A stretch of DNA of 64,000 nt from Pseudothermotoga_B sp051235805. Lineage in GTDB: Bacteria > Thermotogota > Thermotogae > Thermotogales > DSM-5069. The stretch's first letter is position 1. The number at the start of each line of letters is the position of its first letter. Positions 53,054 through 61,826 of the stretch are shown piece by piece. The translations under genes were made by a program, and so were the position numbers. The stretch is taken from positions 1,178,001 through 1,242,000 of the forward strand of contig NZ_JBPNXV010000001.1 in NCBI RefSeq assembly GCF_051235805.1, given 5' to 3'. Below the pieces are notes generated by a model. That model worked only from the letters and a program-made list of their open reading frames with translations. It did not search any database and had not been told where the DNA came from.

Positions 53054-54102
53054 CCCTTTGTCACAACCTTCCTGAGTTTCACAAAAGATTTTATCCTTTG
53101 ACCATAGAACTCAATGGCACTTCTTGTAGCAACAACCGTTAGAACGATAACTGCTTGCAGAAAGATTATGAACTCCGATGGCACCGATGTTTCAAACTCC
53201 ATTCCTATACCACCGTTCTTCAGAATGCCAAAGAAAAGAGCATAAAGAATAGTCTCAATCACGCTGTTGTTCGCAATTATCGCTACCATCACACCATCCC
53301 AACCGAAATTGGCACCTATGCCCTTCATGAATCGATGCTGTGTTCCACCCAGAATGAGAAGAGAGCCGGCAAGTCCAGATAGAAACCCTGTATAAAGAAG
53401 AACGAGTGTTGCATTCGATTCGATCGAACAACCACCGATTTTCGCAAAATTAACGTTGTGTCCCATCATTCGAAACTCATAACCGCGCTTTGTCATCCTC
53501 ATATACCAATGACAGAATACCGCTACAACGAGGGCAACCAGAAAAGCCACGCTCAAGCCATTGATATCTGGCATGAAATAGAGTCTCTTTATCAATTTGG
53601 TTGCAGGAACGTAGGCTTTTTTGTCAAGAAATGGATAGGTCACCAAATAAATCGTGAAATATTCGGCAACGAAGTTCATCATGAGAGTAGATATGAACTC
53701 ATTCATTCTGTAAAATCTTCTCATTGCAGCTACGATACCAGCCCACAATGCACCAGCAACTCCACCGGTTATGGCTAACAGTGGTATGCCGATCCAACGC
53801 CATGTGTCTAAATAAACCCCTAAGATGGCAGTCACAATAGCTCCTGTGAGCAACTGACCATGTTGTCCAAGGTTTACCACACCAGACGCGAAGGCAATTG
53901 CCGCTGAAACGCCTGTTAAGATCAAGGGCGTCGCTGCATTCAGCGACGAACAAATTGAATGCCAAGAGCCTAAACCATAGACATACAAGGCTTTGTAAAC
54001 CTCTAAAGGGGAGTTCTTCTGCATCTTTATGAAAACACTGCTCACCAGCAGTGCAACAGATATCGAGATAAGTGATAATACTATTCTTTTGAGTTTTCTC
54101 AG
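53050..54102 (-). CDS. Nucleoside-type ABC transporter permease (first; CTG start)
   Basis: 350 aa, BmpC/NupP type. Standard starts begin at the GTG at 54045, which cuts off helix 1. Reading back in frame gives RKLKRIVLSLISISVALLVS, a basic stretch and first membrane helix in the position expected for the family, before the conserved NSPLEVYKALYVYGLG. The only possible initiator is a CTG at 54102-54100 overlapping the ATPase stop (CTGA), with GGGGG 7 bases upstream. Coupling motif GHNVNFAKIGG is present. Overlaps the second permease by four bases. Confidence 0.85.
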   Translation of the reverse strand: MRKLKRIVLSLISISVALLVSSVFIKMQKNSPLEVYKALYVYGLGSWHSICSSLNAATPLILTGVSAAIAFASGVVNLGQHGQLLTGAIVTAILGVYLDTWRWIGIPLLAITGGVAGALWAGIVAAMRRFYRMNEFISTLMMNFVAEYFTIYLVTYPFLDKKAYVPATKLIKRLYFMPDINGLSVAFLVALVVAVFCHWYMRMTKRGYEFRMMGHNVNFAKIGGCSIESNATLVLLYTGFLSGLAGSLLILGGTQHRFMKGIGANFGWDGVMVAIIANNSVIETILYALFFGILKNGGIGMEFETSVPSEFIIFLQAVIVLTVVATRSAIEFYGQRIKSFVKLRKVVTKG

Positions 54103-55616
54103 TCTACCGCCCCCAACATGTATTTTCCCACCGTGTGAAGATCTACCTCAGTAGGTACAAGATGAGCCACGATTCTACCGTTTCTCATGACATAAAGTCG
54201 GTCCGAAAGTTGCATCAGTTCATCGAGATCAGCTGAAATGAGTAAGACGGCTTTGAGTGAATCTCTCATCTGTATTATCAATTTGTGAATGTACTCAGTC
54301 GAAGCAATATCCAAGCCACGAGTTGGTTGATCGAGCAATATCAAATTGTGATCCAACGAGAATTCTCTTGCTACTACTACCTTCTGTTGGTTGCCACCAG
54401 ACAGCACCTGTGGCTGTTCTTCTAAGTTTCTGTGAACGATCTCAAATCTCTTGGTCATTTCTGATGCACTTTGTCTCGCTTTTTTCCAGTTTATGGAGAA
54501 CAAACCCTTTTGAAAATCTTTCTTCAAATGATGTGTCATGATCAGATTTTCCAATATACTCGCCTTGAGTGCAAGAGCCACATATTTCCTGTCCTGTGGA
54601 ACATAGCAGATGAGTTTTCGCCTATCTCTGATAGACATTGCTGTAACATCGATGTTGTTTACGAGAATCTTTCCCTTATCTGGCTTGATGGTACCAATGA
54701 TTGTCTGAACCAATTCATACTGTCCATTGCCTTCCACACCGGCGATACCAACTATCTCACCAGCGCGAGCTGATATTTCTACACCATCCAAAAGTGCTTT
54801 ACCCGTTTTTTCTGATCTGAGATGAAGATCTCTTATGAGCAGTACTTCTTCTTTGGGATTATATGGCTTCTTATCGATTTGAAAAGCCACGGACTTGCCC
54901 ACCATCATCTTGGCAAGTTCACTTGCTGTGATGCTCTTGTTCTCAACGGTCGCGATCTTTTCACCTTTCCTCAGAACGGTTATCCTGTCTGAGATTTTGA
55001 GGACCTCATCGAGTTTGTGACTTATGAAAACGATCGTCTTTCCTCTGCGTTTGAGTTCGAGGATTCTTTCAAAGAGCTCATCGCTTTCCTGTGGAGTTAA
55101 GACAGCCGTTGGTTCATCCAAAATCAGAAGCTCGATCCTTCGATAAAGTTGTTTGATTATCTCCACCTTTTGCTGAGCTGCTACTGAGAGCTGTGAGACC
55201 TGCGCATTGGAGTCTATGTCAAATCCATAAGCATCGATTATCTTCTGAACTTGAACTTTGACTTCTGCTTTGCTTATAAATCCAGCCACAGTCCTTTCCT
55301 GTCCCAAGATAACGTTCTCATAGACCGTGAAAGACGGTACCAACATGAACTCCTGGTGGACCATGCCTATGCCCAGCTCCATCGCCTTTGATGGACTATT
55401 TATGCTAACCCTTTTTCCGTCTATGAATATGAAACCTGCGGAGGGCTTCACCATCCCGTAAAGTATTCTCATCAATGTTGATTTTCCGGCACCGTTCTCA
55501 CCAACGACAGAGTGGATCTCTCCCCTTTCAAGGGAAAGATCCACTCCACTGAGGGCAACTACGTCTGGTGGATAAACTTTGAAGATCTTTACCATTTCAA
55601 CAAATGCCAAGGTCAA
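54099..55616 (-). CDS. Nucleoside-type ABC transporter ATPase (double domain)
   Basis: 505 aa, two ABC domains like NupO/RbsA. Domain 1: GENGAGKSTLM, signature QLSVAAQQKVEI, LLILDEPTAVL. Domain 2: Walker A degenerate (GVEGNGQYELV), signature LSGGNQQKVVVARE, LILLDQPTRGLD. Asymmetric sites are normal for this class. TTG start after AAAGGTGA (3-base spacing; a TTG six bases on is possible). 10 bases behind the binding-protein gene. Confidence 0.92.
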   Translation of the reverse strand: MTLAFVEMVKIFKVYPPDVVALSGVDLSLERGEIHSVVGENGAGKSTLMRILYGMVKPSAGFIFIDGKRVSINSPSKAMELGIGMVHQEFMLVPSFTVYENVILGQERTVAGFISKAEVKVQVQKIIDAYGFDIDSNAQVSQLSVAAQQKVEIIKQLYRRIELLILDEPTAVLTPQESDELFERILELKRRGKTIVFISHKLDEVLKISDRITVLRKGEKIATVENKSITASELAKMMVGKSVAFQIDKKPYNPKEEVLLIRDLHLRSEKTGKALLDGVEISARAGEIVGIAGVEGNGQYELVQTIIGTIKPDKGKILVNNIDVTAMSIRDRRKLICYVPQDRKYVALALKASILENLIMTHHLKKDFQKGLFSINWKKARQSASEMTKRFEIVHRNLEEQPQVLSGGNQQKVVVAREFSLDHNLILLDQPTRGLDIASTEYIHKLIIQMRDSLKAVLLISADLDELMQLSDRLYVMRNGRIVAHLVPTEVDLHTVGKYMLGAVD

Positions 55617-55626
55617 TTCTCACCTT

Positions 55627-56616
55627 TCATGGATTATATGGCTTAACCTCTATTCTACCTTCTGCGATCATCTGCTGTAACTGAATGATCTTCTCAACTA
55701 CCTCCGATGGGAGAATCTTTCGTGTGTATTCATCAACTGCCAAGCCAACAGCACCTTCTCTCACACCAAGACTGTAGATCTTCCCTTTCTCGAAAGTTCC
55801 ATCTACGATCATCTTGTAAATGTCGTATATGGATTTGCCTACTTCCTTTAGATCGCTTGTTACCACATGACCTGGTACCAAAGGATTCTGATTTGAATCA
55901 ACTCCTATTGCATATTTTCCAACTTCTTGAGCAGCCTGTAGAACACCATAGCCAGTCAACGCAGCTATCTGAAAGACTACATCGGCTCCTTGTGCGTAGA
56001 GCTGGAGAGCAGCTTGTTTTCCTTTGGCAGGATCATCCCATGTGCCGACGTATATGACTTTGACCTGGATCTCAGGATCTATGTACTTTGCACCTTGTTC
56101 ATACCCATATACAAAGGACCTTATCACTATGTCGTCATCGCCGCCAACAGCGCCTATGATCTTCTGTGGGTTAATACCTGGTAACTGCGTCATAGTTGTC
56201 ACCATCGCGGCAACCACACCAGCAAGAAAGGCCCCTTCTTCCTCCCTGTAATCGACACTGGAGATAATGTTTTTCTCGTCTTGCACAACGGTGTCGATGT
56301 TCACCCATATCTTGTTTGGGAATCTCATCGCAACCTCTTTGAGTTCTTCCTCAAAGCCGTAAGAAATTACGAAGATCACATCAGCCCACTGAGCTGCTGT
56401 GGTCAGGCTTGGATAATAGAGCGACGGGTCGAAGTTGCACTCGATAACTCTCGTCTGCACTCCAAAATCTTTCTCAAGCTGTTTGATTCCACTGTAACCA
56501 GAGTCATAGAAAGATTGATCACCAAGCGAACCGTTGATGACGTATGCCACTCTCTTGGGCGCTCCAATTATCAAGACTGCAATAATAATAAGACTTACAA
56601 CCAAGAACTTCCTCAT
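55627..56616 (-). CDS. BMP family (BmpA/Med-like) substrate-binding protein
   Basis: 329 aa from the ATG at 56616 (AGGAGGTGA). Signal or anchor helix FLVVSLIIIAVLIIG, no lipobox Cys. KRVAYVINGSLGDQSFYDSGYSG is the hallmark BMP start (family GxxxDxSFNxxxxxG). Family members bind nucleosides such as adenosine or guanosine for the downstream ABC permeases. First gene of the operon; an inverted repeat lies 30 bases upstream. Confidence 0.9.
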   Translation of the reverse strand: MRKFLVVSLIIIAVLIIGAPKRVAYVINGSLGDQSFYDSGYSGIKQLEKDFGVQTRVIECNFDPSLYYPSLTTAAQWADVIFVISYGFEEELKEVAMRFPNKIWVNIDTVVQDEKNIISSVDYREEEGAFLAGVVAAMVTTMTQLPGINPQKIIGAVGGDDDIVIRSFVYGYEQGAKYIDPEIQVKVIYVGTWDDPAKGKQAALQLYAQGADVVFQIAALTGYGVLQAAQEVGKYAIGVDSNQNPLVPGHVVTSDLKEVGKSIYDIYKMIVDGTFEKGKIYSLGVREGAVGLAVDEYTRKILPSEVVEKIIQLQQMIAEGRIEVKPYNP

Positions 56617-56646
56617 CAAATCACCTCCTGTTTAATTCTTCCACAA

Positions 56647-56675
56647 GATATCTCTGAGATCAAGACAGAGATATC
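56647..56675. promoter_or_regulatory. Inverted repeat upstream of the nucleoside ABC operon
   Basis: GATATCTCTG (56647-56656), nine bases, CAGAGATATC (56666-56675): a perfect 10-base repeat spanning the ecfT stop codon and ending 30 bases before the BMP gene start. No U-run follows in either direction, so an operator or an mRNA hairpin is more likely than a terminator. Confidence 0.4.
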
Positions 56676-57412
56676 AAAAATAAGATCAATACCGTTGTAA
56701 AGCTGAGTATGAAAATATCCGACATTTTCAACTTGTTTTGGTAATATTCAGTTGTAAATTCACTCAACCCATACTTTCTGGCTTCGATTGCCGTTGCCAG
56801 TTGTTCAGCGCGTCTGAATGAAGCAATTATAACAGGAACGATGATCCTTAAAGAACTTGATAATCGACTCAAAATCTTACCCCTTGATAGGTCAACACCC
56901 CTCAACTTCTGCGAAGTTCTAATGCGATCTATCTCATCTACCAATATGGGGAAGAACCTCATTGATAGAGAAAATGTCAAGGAAATATCCTTGGTTTTTT
57001 GCTTTGATATTCCAAGCAGTCTGAGAGACTTCTCAATGAAATGTGAGATTTCCATTACTTTTGTAGTTCTCGTGAAAACAGAGACGCTGAGAACAATTAT
57101 GAAAATCCTTAGTGCTCCTATTATGCCTTTTTGGAATGTAACAATCGAGATGCCGTTAACAAGTTGAACCAGAAATGCAAGTGAAATCAAAAGCCAAGCA
57201 CTTTTGATGTCCTTGAGAAAATATCTTGGAGGAACCTTCGAAAGAATTGATAGAACACACACTAAGAGTGTAGCTATGATATAATAGAGATGGCTACTGC
57301 TGAGAAAAACACCGATCGATGCACAGATTACAAAGGAGATCTTAGAAGCACAGTTGCTGTTGTGCAGAATTGAGTTTTTGTAGAGATATCTACCAGTAGT
57401 TCCGACAGACAA
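56660..57412 (-). CDS. EcfT-type transmembrane protein (CbiQ family), no ATPase nearby
   Basis: 250 aa from the TTG at 57412 (GGAGGTG 5 bases upstream; a TTG at 57439 lies in the promoter). Six or so helices. The family start GRYLYKNSILHNSN resembles G-Y-x-SPLHxLDPR, and the two coupling helices end in SQKLRGVDLSRG and TAIEARKYGLSE. EcfT links ECF vitamin-binding S components to the EcfA ATPases; neither is adjacent, so a shared module elsewhere is assumed. Same strand as and 43 bases upstream of the BMP operon. Confidence 0.8.
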   Translation of the reverse strand: MSVGTTGRYLYKNSILHNSNCASKISFVICASIGVFLSSSHLYYIIATLLVCVLSILSKVPPRYFLKDIKSAWLLISLAFLVQLVNGISIVTFQKGIIGALRIFIIVLSVSVFTRTTKVMEISHFIEKSLRLLGISKQKTKDISLTFSLSMRFFPILVDEIDRIRTSQKLRGVDLSRGKILSRLSSSLRIIVPVIIASFRRAEQLATAIEARKYGLSEFTTEYYQNKLKMSDIFILSFTTVLILFLISLS

Positions 57413-57426
57413 TGAGACACCTCCAT

Positions 57427-57453
57427 TAAAGTTTTTCAATACTTAGACGATTA
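57427..57453 (+). promoter_or_regulatory. Sigma-28 (FliA) promoter of flgM
   Basis: TAAAGTTT (57427-57434), 11 bases, GACGATTA (57446-57453). The -35 is the exact flagellar consensus and the -10 differs from GCCGATAA at two positions. Start predicted near 57460, directly at the flgM SD AAGGAGGG. Confidence 0.75.
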
Positions 57454-57455
57454 TA
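57450..57455 (-). promoter_or_regulatory. -10 element of ecfT overlapping the flgM -10
   Basis: TATAAT on the minus strand at 57455-57450, inside the flgM sigma-28 -10. No clear -35 at 16-18 bases. A start near 57443 would leave a leader of about 30 bases before the ecfT TTG. Confidence 0.4.
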
Positions 57456-57472
57456 CACAAGGAGGGTTACCG

Positions 57473-57742
57473 GTGCAGGAAATCGGTAGGGTTGGTGGAT
57501 TACCACCATCTCAACAACCGTTGAATGTAGAGAAAACGGAAAAGAAGACAAAATCTTCTGATGCATCTGCATCTGCAGAAAGATCGGGTTCGCCGATAAA
57601 TGTGATCGAATTGATCAGAGAAGCAAGGGAAACACCAGAAGTCAGGGAAAAACTCGTCGAGGAGATCAAAAAGGCGCTCGATCAAAATATCTATAATATC
57701 GACCCAGAAAGAATCGCTAAACACATACTCAGGGAACTTTGA
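57473..57742 (+). CDS. flgM: Anti-sigma-28 factor FlgM
   Basis: 89 aa. Holds FliA inactive until the hook is finished, then is exported. C-terminal helices VIELIREARETPEVREKLVEEIKKALDQ and YNIDPERIAKHILREL match the sigma-binding half; the N-terminal part is disordered and Ser/Ala-rich (SSDASASAERSGSP), with a small hexamer repeat. GTG start 6 bases after GGAGGG. First gene of the flagellar operon. Confidence 0.88.
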   Translation: MQEIGRVGGLPPSQQPLNVEKTEKKTKSSDASASAERSGSPINVIELIREARETPEVREKLVEEIKKALDQNIYNIDPERIAKHILREL

Positions 57743-57745
57743 AAT

Positions 57746-58207
57746 ATGGACGAATTGATTGATATCCTCTCAGAAGAGGAAAGTTTGTTGTTGCAAATAA
57801 ATGATATATTAAGACAACACGAAGAAGCACTTTTATCAAAGAATTTGGACGGCATATCCACAACGGTATATGAGCTTGAAAGATTGTTGACTTCTTTCGA
57901 AAAGACAGAAGATCGCAGAAGACTTTGTTTTCTCAGGATGAAATCAGAACTTGGTCTATCAGAAGATCTGTCTTTTTATGAATTCGCAAGAAGTTCTGGA
58001 GGTAACTTAGTCGAAAAACTCTTCAAAGTGACAGAACAGTTAAACCAGATGGCATTAGAGGTTGAAAAACTCAAGGAGCTTTCACAATTTCAGCTTAGAT
58101 ACATAGATGTGATGATGAAGATCTTGAACCCCCAGGATTCTCCTACCTATGATGAAAAAGCCTCTATAAGGCGTGATTCATCTCATCGCTTTGAAGTCCA
58201 GAGCTAA
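57746..58207 (+). CDS. flgN: Flagellar export chaperone FlgN
   Basis: 153 aa, all helical, heptad-rich (LLLQINDILRQHEEALLSKN, VTEQLNQMALEVEKLKEL). Binds FlgK and FlgL before export. Identified by weak pattern plus position between flgM and flgK, the order known in Bacillus (yvyG). The stop overlaps a sigma-28-like -35 for flgK. Confidence 0.82.
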   Translation: MDELIDILSEEESLLLQINDILRQHEEALLSKNLDGISTTVYELERLLTSFEKTEDRRRLCFLRMKSELGLSEDLSFYEFARSSGGNLVEKLFKVTEQLNQMALEVEKLKELSQFQLRYIDVMMKILNPQDSPTYDEKASIRRDSSHRFEVQS

Positions 58208-58231
58208 TTCATTTTTCTTCTCTGACGATAA
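58205..58231 (+). promoter_or_regulatory. Sigma-28-like promoter upstream of flgK
   Basis: TAATTCAT (58205-58212), 11 bases, GACGATAA (58224-58231). The -10 is 7 of 8 to GCCGATAA; the -35 is poor. Spacing equals that of the flgM promoter. Confidence 0.5.
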
Positions 58232-58288
58232 TCAATTAGGACTTGAACTCATCTCGATAGAAAGATCATATGATGAGGAGGGAAATGA

Positions 58289-60910
58289 TTGGCTAATCTG
58301 AGCCTTTTTGGTTCTCTGAATACCGCCCTTATGGGAGTATACACTCACAAATTGGCGATGAATGTTGTTGGTCACAACATTGCAAATGCCAGCACCGAAG
58401 GATACTCAAGGCAAAGACCGATGATCGTGACAACTCATCCTTTAACAATTCAGTTGGGAAATGTGTTGACAATCGGTACTGGCTCGATGGTAAAGGATAT
58501 TCAGAGAGTGAGAGATCTCTTTCTCGATCTGCAGTACAGGCAAGTTACGAACAGATACAGCTATTTCGATACAACCTTTTCAAACCTGCATTACATTGAG
58601 CAGCTTCTGACAGGTACAACTGATTCGGGAATCACAAGTCTGTACGACAACTTTCTTTCAACCGCTGAGGAGGTCATAACCGATCCAACAAATGTTGCCG
58701 CGAAAAGAGAGTTCATCACCTCAGCACAACAGATGGTAACGAATATGAAAGATCTCTATAAAAGGCTTCAAGAACTCAGAGAGGACATCAACCAGGAAAT
58801 CAATCAAACAGTCGATAAGATCAATTCACTAGTCGAAAGACTTGCCAAGCTTAATGAACAAATTCGAATAGCTTTGGCTCTGAAATCAACTCCGAACGAC
58901 TTACTCGATGAACGTGATCGCATATTGGATGAGCTTTCACAGTATGCAAACATCTCTCACTACGAGACAAAGGATGGACAAACGATCTTGATGCTTGGGG
59001 ATCAAGTGGTACTATCCGGTTCAGTGCAGACACAGATTAGGGCACTTGAAAGACCTTATGCTAAGGGTTTCTATGAACTCTTCGTTGGAGATTCCAGGGT
59101 GAGCATCGCAGATGGCAAATTGAAAGCATTGCTCGACCTAAGAGATAATACAGTGGTCAAGTATATGAGTTATTTGGATGAGTTTGCTTTGACATTGACC
59201 GACAAGCTGAATCTGATACACAGAGAAGGTTTCGACGCTTCTGGTAAGATCTCTGGTCTGAATCTTTTCAATCCCATAACACCGCTTCGCTCTGCAGAAG
59301 ATCCTGCTTTGTATCGAATACTCTCAAGTCGAAAGATCATGAACGGCCCGATCTATTACACAACAGGTTTAACTGGGTATTCAAACCAATCCCAACTCGA
59401 AAGCATCACCTTTGTCAGCGGTGGTTCGCTCACACTATTTGATGGAACAGATTATCAAACGGTTGACGTTGCAAATGGAAGCACGGTGAACGACTTGATA
59501 TCTTCGCTATCGACCACATGGTTTTCTCTTCAGATAGGTGAACATAGCCCAACCGCAGGAAGCACTTCCTACAGGCTGTACTTTGACAGTTCAATCAATC
59601 TCAGGGATGCTTTGATAATCGACACTGGGAACATTCTGACCAGAATGGGCTTTGCAACGAAAGAAGTACAACTTCTAACGATTTCAGGTTTTCGAACGAT
59701 TTCAGATTCAGATTCAGATCTTCCGATTGTTACACCTGGTGATTATACACTCACCTTTCAAGAAAAGCTGAGCGATGGCACTGAGTTTTCAGAAACTCTC
59801 AATCTGGTTATCACAGAAGGTCTAGAATGGCCCGATCTATTGCCCGATCTGATGAATCAGATTAACTCTCAGTTGACGAACATCAGAGCAGCTGTTGTCA
59901 ACAATTCATTAGTGTTGATTCCAAAAAGCAACCTCGAGTTCAACAATGATAGGGTGAGTATCACAGACAGTGGAGGGTTCTTAGTACAAGCAAAGACTAC
60001 AAAGGTGACTTACTCTGCGCTGGCTTTGGCTGACACGCTGGAGAATGTCTTTGCATCTACAACAAATTTTGATCCAGAGAACGGTTTTGACCTTCTGATA
60101 AACAACACATCGATTCATGTTGATCCCACTACTGATACACTTACCGATTTTGTGAAAAAAATAAACTCAGCGAACACAGGTGTCGTTGCAGATTTGACTC
60201 CACATGGAGGGTTCGTGTTGAGAGCCAGTAGGAGTTATGATTTTGATCTCAGGTCCTTCAACATAAGCGGACCTCAGGGTCTTTTTGAAGCTCTCGGCTT
60301 TGTTGATACAAACAATGATCCAACAAACTTCGATGCAGACTGGAATACTTTGTACACACTCATCTCGAGAAACGAAGATTTTGAAACGGTGAGAGATAGG
60401 CTTTCTTTGAGCGAACTGTTGACGGTCGATAGACGCGAGAGTTATGAGCCATACTTTTTTGTCGATCAGTGGGCTGTGACAAATGCCTTATTGAGCAACG
60501 CTGAATCTCTTGCCATTGACATAGGTAAAACCCTTTTGAACACGACTTGGAACGCTATAAACTTCGTACCAACCGGTGCGAGTAACGTTGAAATAATGAA
60601 CCTCATATCTTCATCGAGGTATGATACTTTGTTAGCAGATGGAAAAGAGAACTTCTACGAATTCATGACTGGTATCATCGCTGAGCTTGGCGTCGAGTCC
60701 GAAACAGCTTCAAAGATGAAGGACAACACAGAGCTTCTTAGAAGTGAGATAGAACAAGCCAGAGAGAGCGTTAAAGGTGTTTCACTCGACGAAGAAATGG
60801 CGAATATGATCAAATATCAACACGCTTTCAGCGCTGCGGCTCGTGTGATAACTGCAGTTGATGAAATGATAGGCAGGGTTATAGACAAACTCGGTGTGGT
60901 GGGAAGGTGA
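58289..60910 (+). CDS. flgK: Flagellar hook-associated protein 1, FlgK
   Basis: 873 aa junction protein between hook and filament. Conserved N-terminus LFGSLNTALMGVYTHKLAMN with VVGHNIANASTEGYSRQR, and C-terminal GVSLDEEMANMIKYQHAFSAAARVI. Much longer than E. coli FlgK (547 aa); the extra sequence at about residues 350-750 is beta-rich (repeated LTL/ITF strands) and likely forms additional outer domains. TTG start after AGGAGGGAA. A (TTCAGA)3 repeat codes for SDSDSD near residue 472. Confidence 0.95.
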   Translation: MANLSLFGSLNTALMGVYTHKLAMNVVGHNIANASTEGYSRQRPMIVTTHPLTIQLGNVLTIGTGSMVKDIQRVRDLFLDLQYRQVTNRYSYFDTTFSNLHYIEQLLTGTTDSGITSLYDNFLSTAEEVITDPTNVAAKREFITSAQQMVTNMKDLYKRLQELREDINQEINQTVDKINSLVERLAKLNEQIRIALALKSTPNDLLDERDRILDELSQYANISHYETKDGQTILMLGDQVVLSGSVQTQIRALERPYAKGFYELFVGDSRVSIADGKLKALLDLRDNTVVKYMSYLDEFALTLTDKLNLIHREGFDASGKISGLNLFNPITPLRSAEDPALYRILSSRKIMNGPIYYTTGLTGYSNQSQLESITFVSGGSLTLFDGTDYQTVDVANGSTVNDLISSLSTTWFSLQIGEHSPTAGSTSYRLYFDSSINLRDALIIDTGNILTRMGFATKEVQLLTISGFRTISDSDSDLPIVTPGDYTLTFQEKLSDGTEFSETLNLVITEGLEWPDLLPDLMNQINSQLTNIRAAVVNNSLVLIPKSNLEFNNDRVSITDSGGFLVQAKTTKVTYSALALADTLENVFASTTNFDPENGFDLLINNTSIHVDPTTDTLTDFVKKINSANTGVVADLTPHGGFVLRASRSYDFDLRSFNISGPQGLFEALGFVDTNNDPTNFDADWNTLYTLISRNEDFETVRDRLSLSELLTVDRRESYEPYFFVDQWAVTNALLSNAESLAIDIGKTLLNTTWNAINFVPTGASNVEIMNLISSSRYDTLLADGKENFYEFMTGIIAELGVESETASKMKDNTELLRSEIEQARESVKGVSLDEEMANMIKYQHAFSAAARVITAVDEMIGRVIDKLGVVGR

Positions 60911-60915
60911 TTTGA

Positions 60916-61806
60916 ATGAGAATCACAGACAAGATGATACGTGATAGGGTATTGGGCAATATTCAAAGCAGTATTGCAAAGATCGCAAAGTTGCACGATC
61001 AGATTTCATCAGGAGTGATGGTGAGATACCCCAGTGACAATGCGGTTGTGGCAACCAGGGCTGCTAAGATTCAAAGTCGACTGCGCGAGATAGAGCAATA
61101 CAAGGGTAATGTTGACTACGCGCAGAACATACTCAACTCTTATGATACTTCGCTTCAAGAAGTGAGCAGTGTTTATCAAAGGCTCAGAGAGTTACTCGTT
61201 CAGGCTGCAAATGGTGTTCTGACAGCAGATCAAAGGCAGGTAATAAAGGACGAGATAAAAGAAATAAAAGCACACCTCATTCAGATCGCCAATACTCAGG
61301 TTGGAACAGATTATGTTTTCGCCGGTTACGAGAGTGACAAAGCACCTGTCGACGATGACGGAGATATCGTGATGGATCCAAATGCATCAAAACCACGTTT
61401 TATAAATGCCCTTGGTTACAAAATAGAGTATGGCTTGACCGTCAACGACATCTTCATGACAAAGACAGGAGTGAGTGTCTTCAAACTGATAGACATGAGT
61501 TTAGGCGCACTCGAAAGTAACGACCAAGCTATGCTTCTCAAAGCCTCTTTACTCAGTTTGGACTCACTCGAAGATTCAGTTGCAAAGAGTTTAGCCCGAG
61601 TGGGAGGAACACAGCGAATGGTTGAGATGGTCAGTTTGAGAATAGAAGATTTGAACAACTTCATGAACGAATATATCTCCAAAGAAGTAGATACCGATTT
61701 ACCAAAAACTTTGATGGAACTTTCTACCAATCAAGCCGCGTTAACTGCGGCGTTGAAATCAGCCGCGAATATTCTGACTGCGACCTTGGTCGATTTCGTT
61801 GAATAA
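60916..61806 (+). CDS. flgL: Flagellar hook-associated protein 3, FlgL
   Basis: 296 aa. Flagellin-like D0/D1 ends: MRITDKMIRDRVLGNIQSS with ISSGVMVRYPSDNA at the N-terminus, and TLMELSTNQAALTAALKSAANIL at the C-terminus. Joins FlgK to the filament. ATG start 5 bases behind flgK. Confidence 0.94.
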   Translation: MRITDKMIRDRVLGNIQSSIAKIAKLHDQISSGVMVRYPSDNAVVATRAAKIQSRLREIEQYKGNVDYAQNILNSYDTSLQEVSSVYQRLRELLVQAANGVLTADQRQVIKDEIKEIKAHLIQIANTQVGTDYVFAGYESDKAPVDDDGDIVMDPNASKPRFINALGYKIEYGLTVNDIFMTKTGVSVFKLIDMSLGALESNDQAMLLKASLLSLDSLEDSVAKSLARVGGTQRMVEMVSLRIEDLNNFMNEYISKEVDTDLPKTLMELSTNQAALTAALKSAANILTATLVDFVE

Positions 61807-61826
61807 TGCAAGAGGTGAGTTTGACA

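Noticed and set aside
56617..56659. Purine riboswitch before the nucleoside transporter
   Set aside because: The gap to ecfT is 43 bases and holds only the inverted repeat and SD; a riboswitch does not fit.
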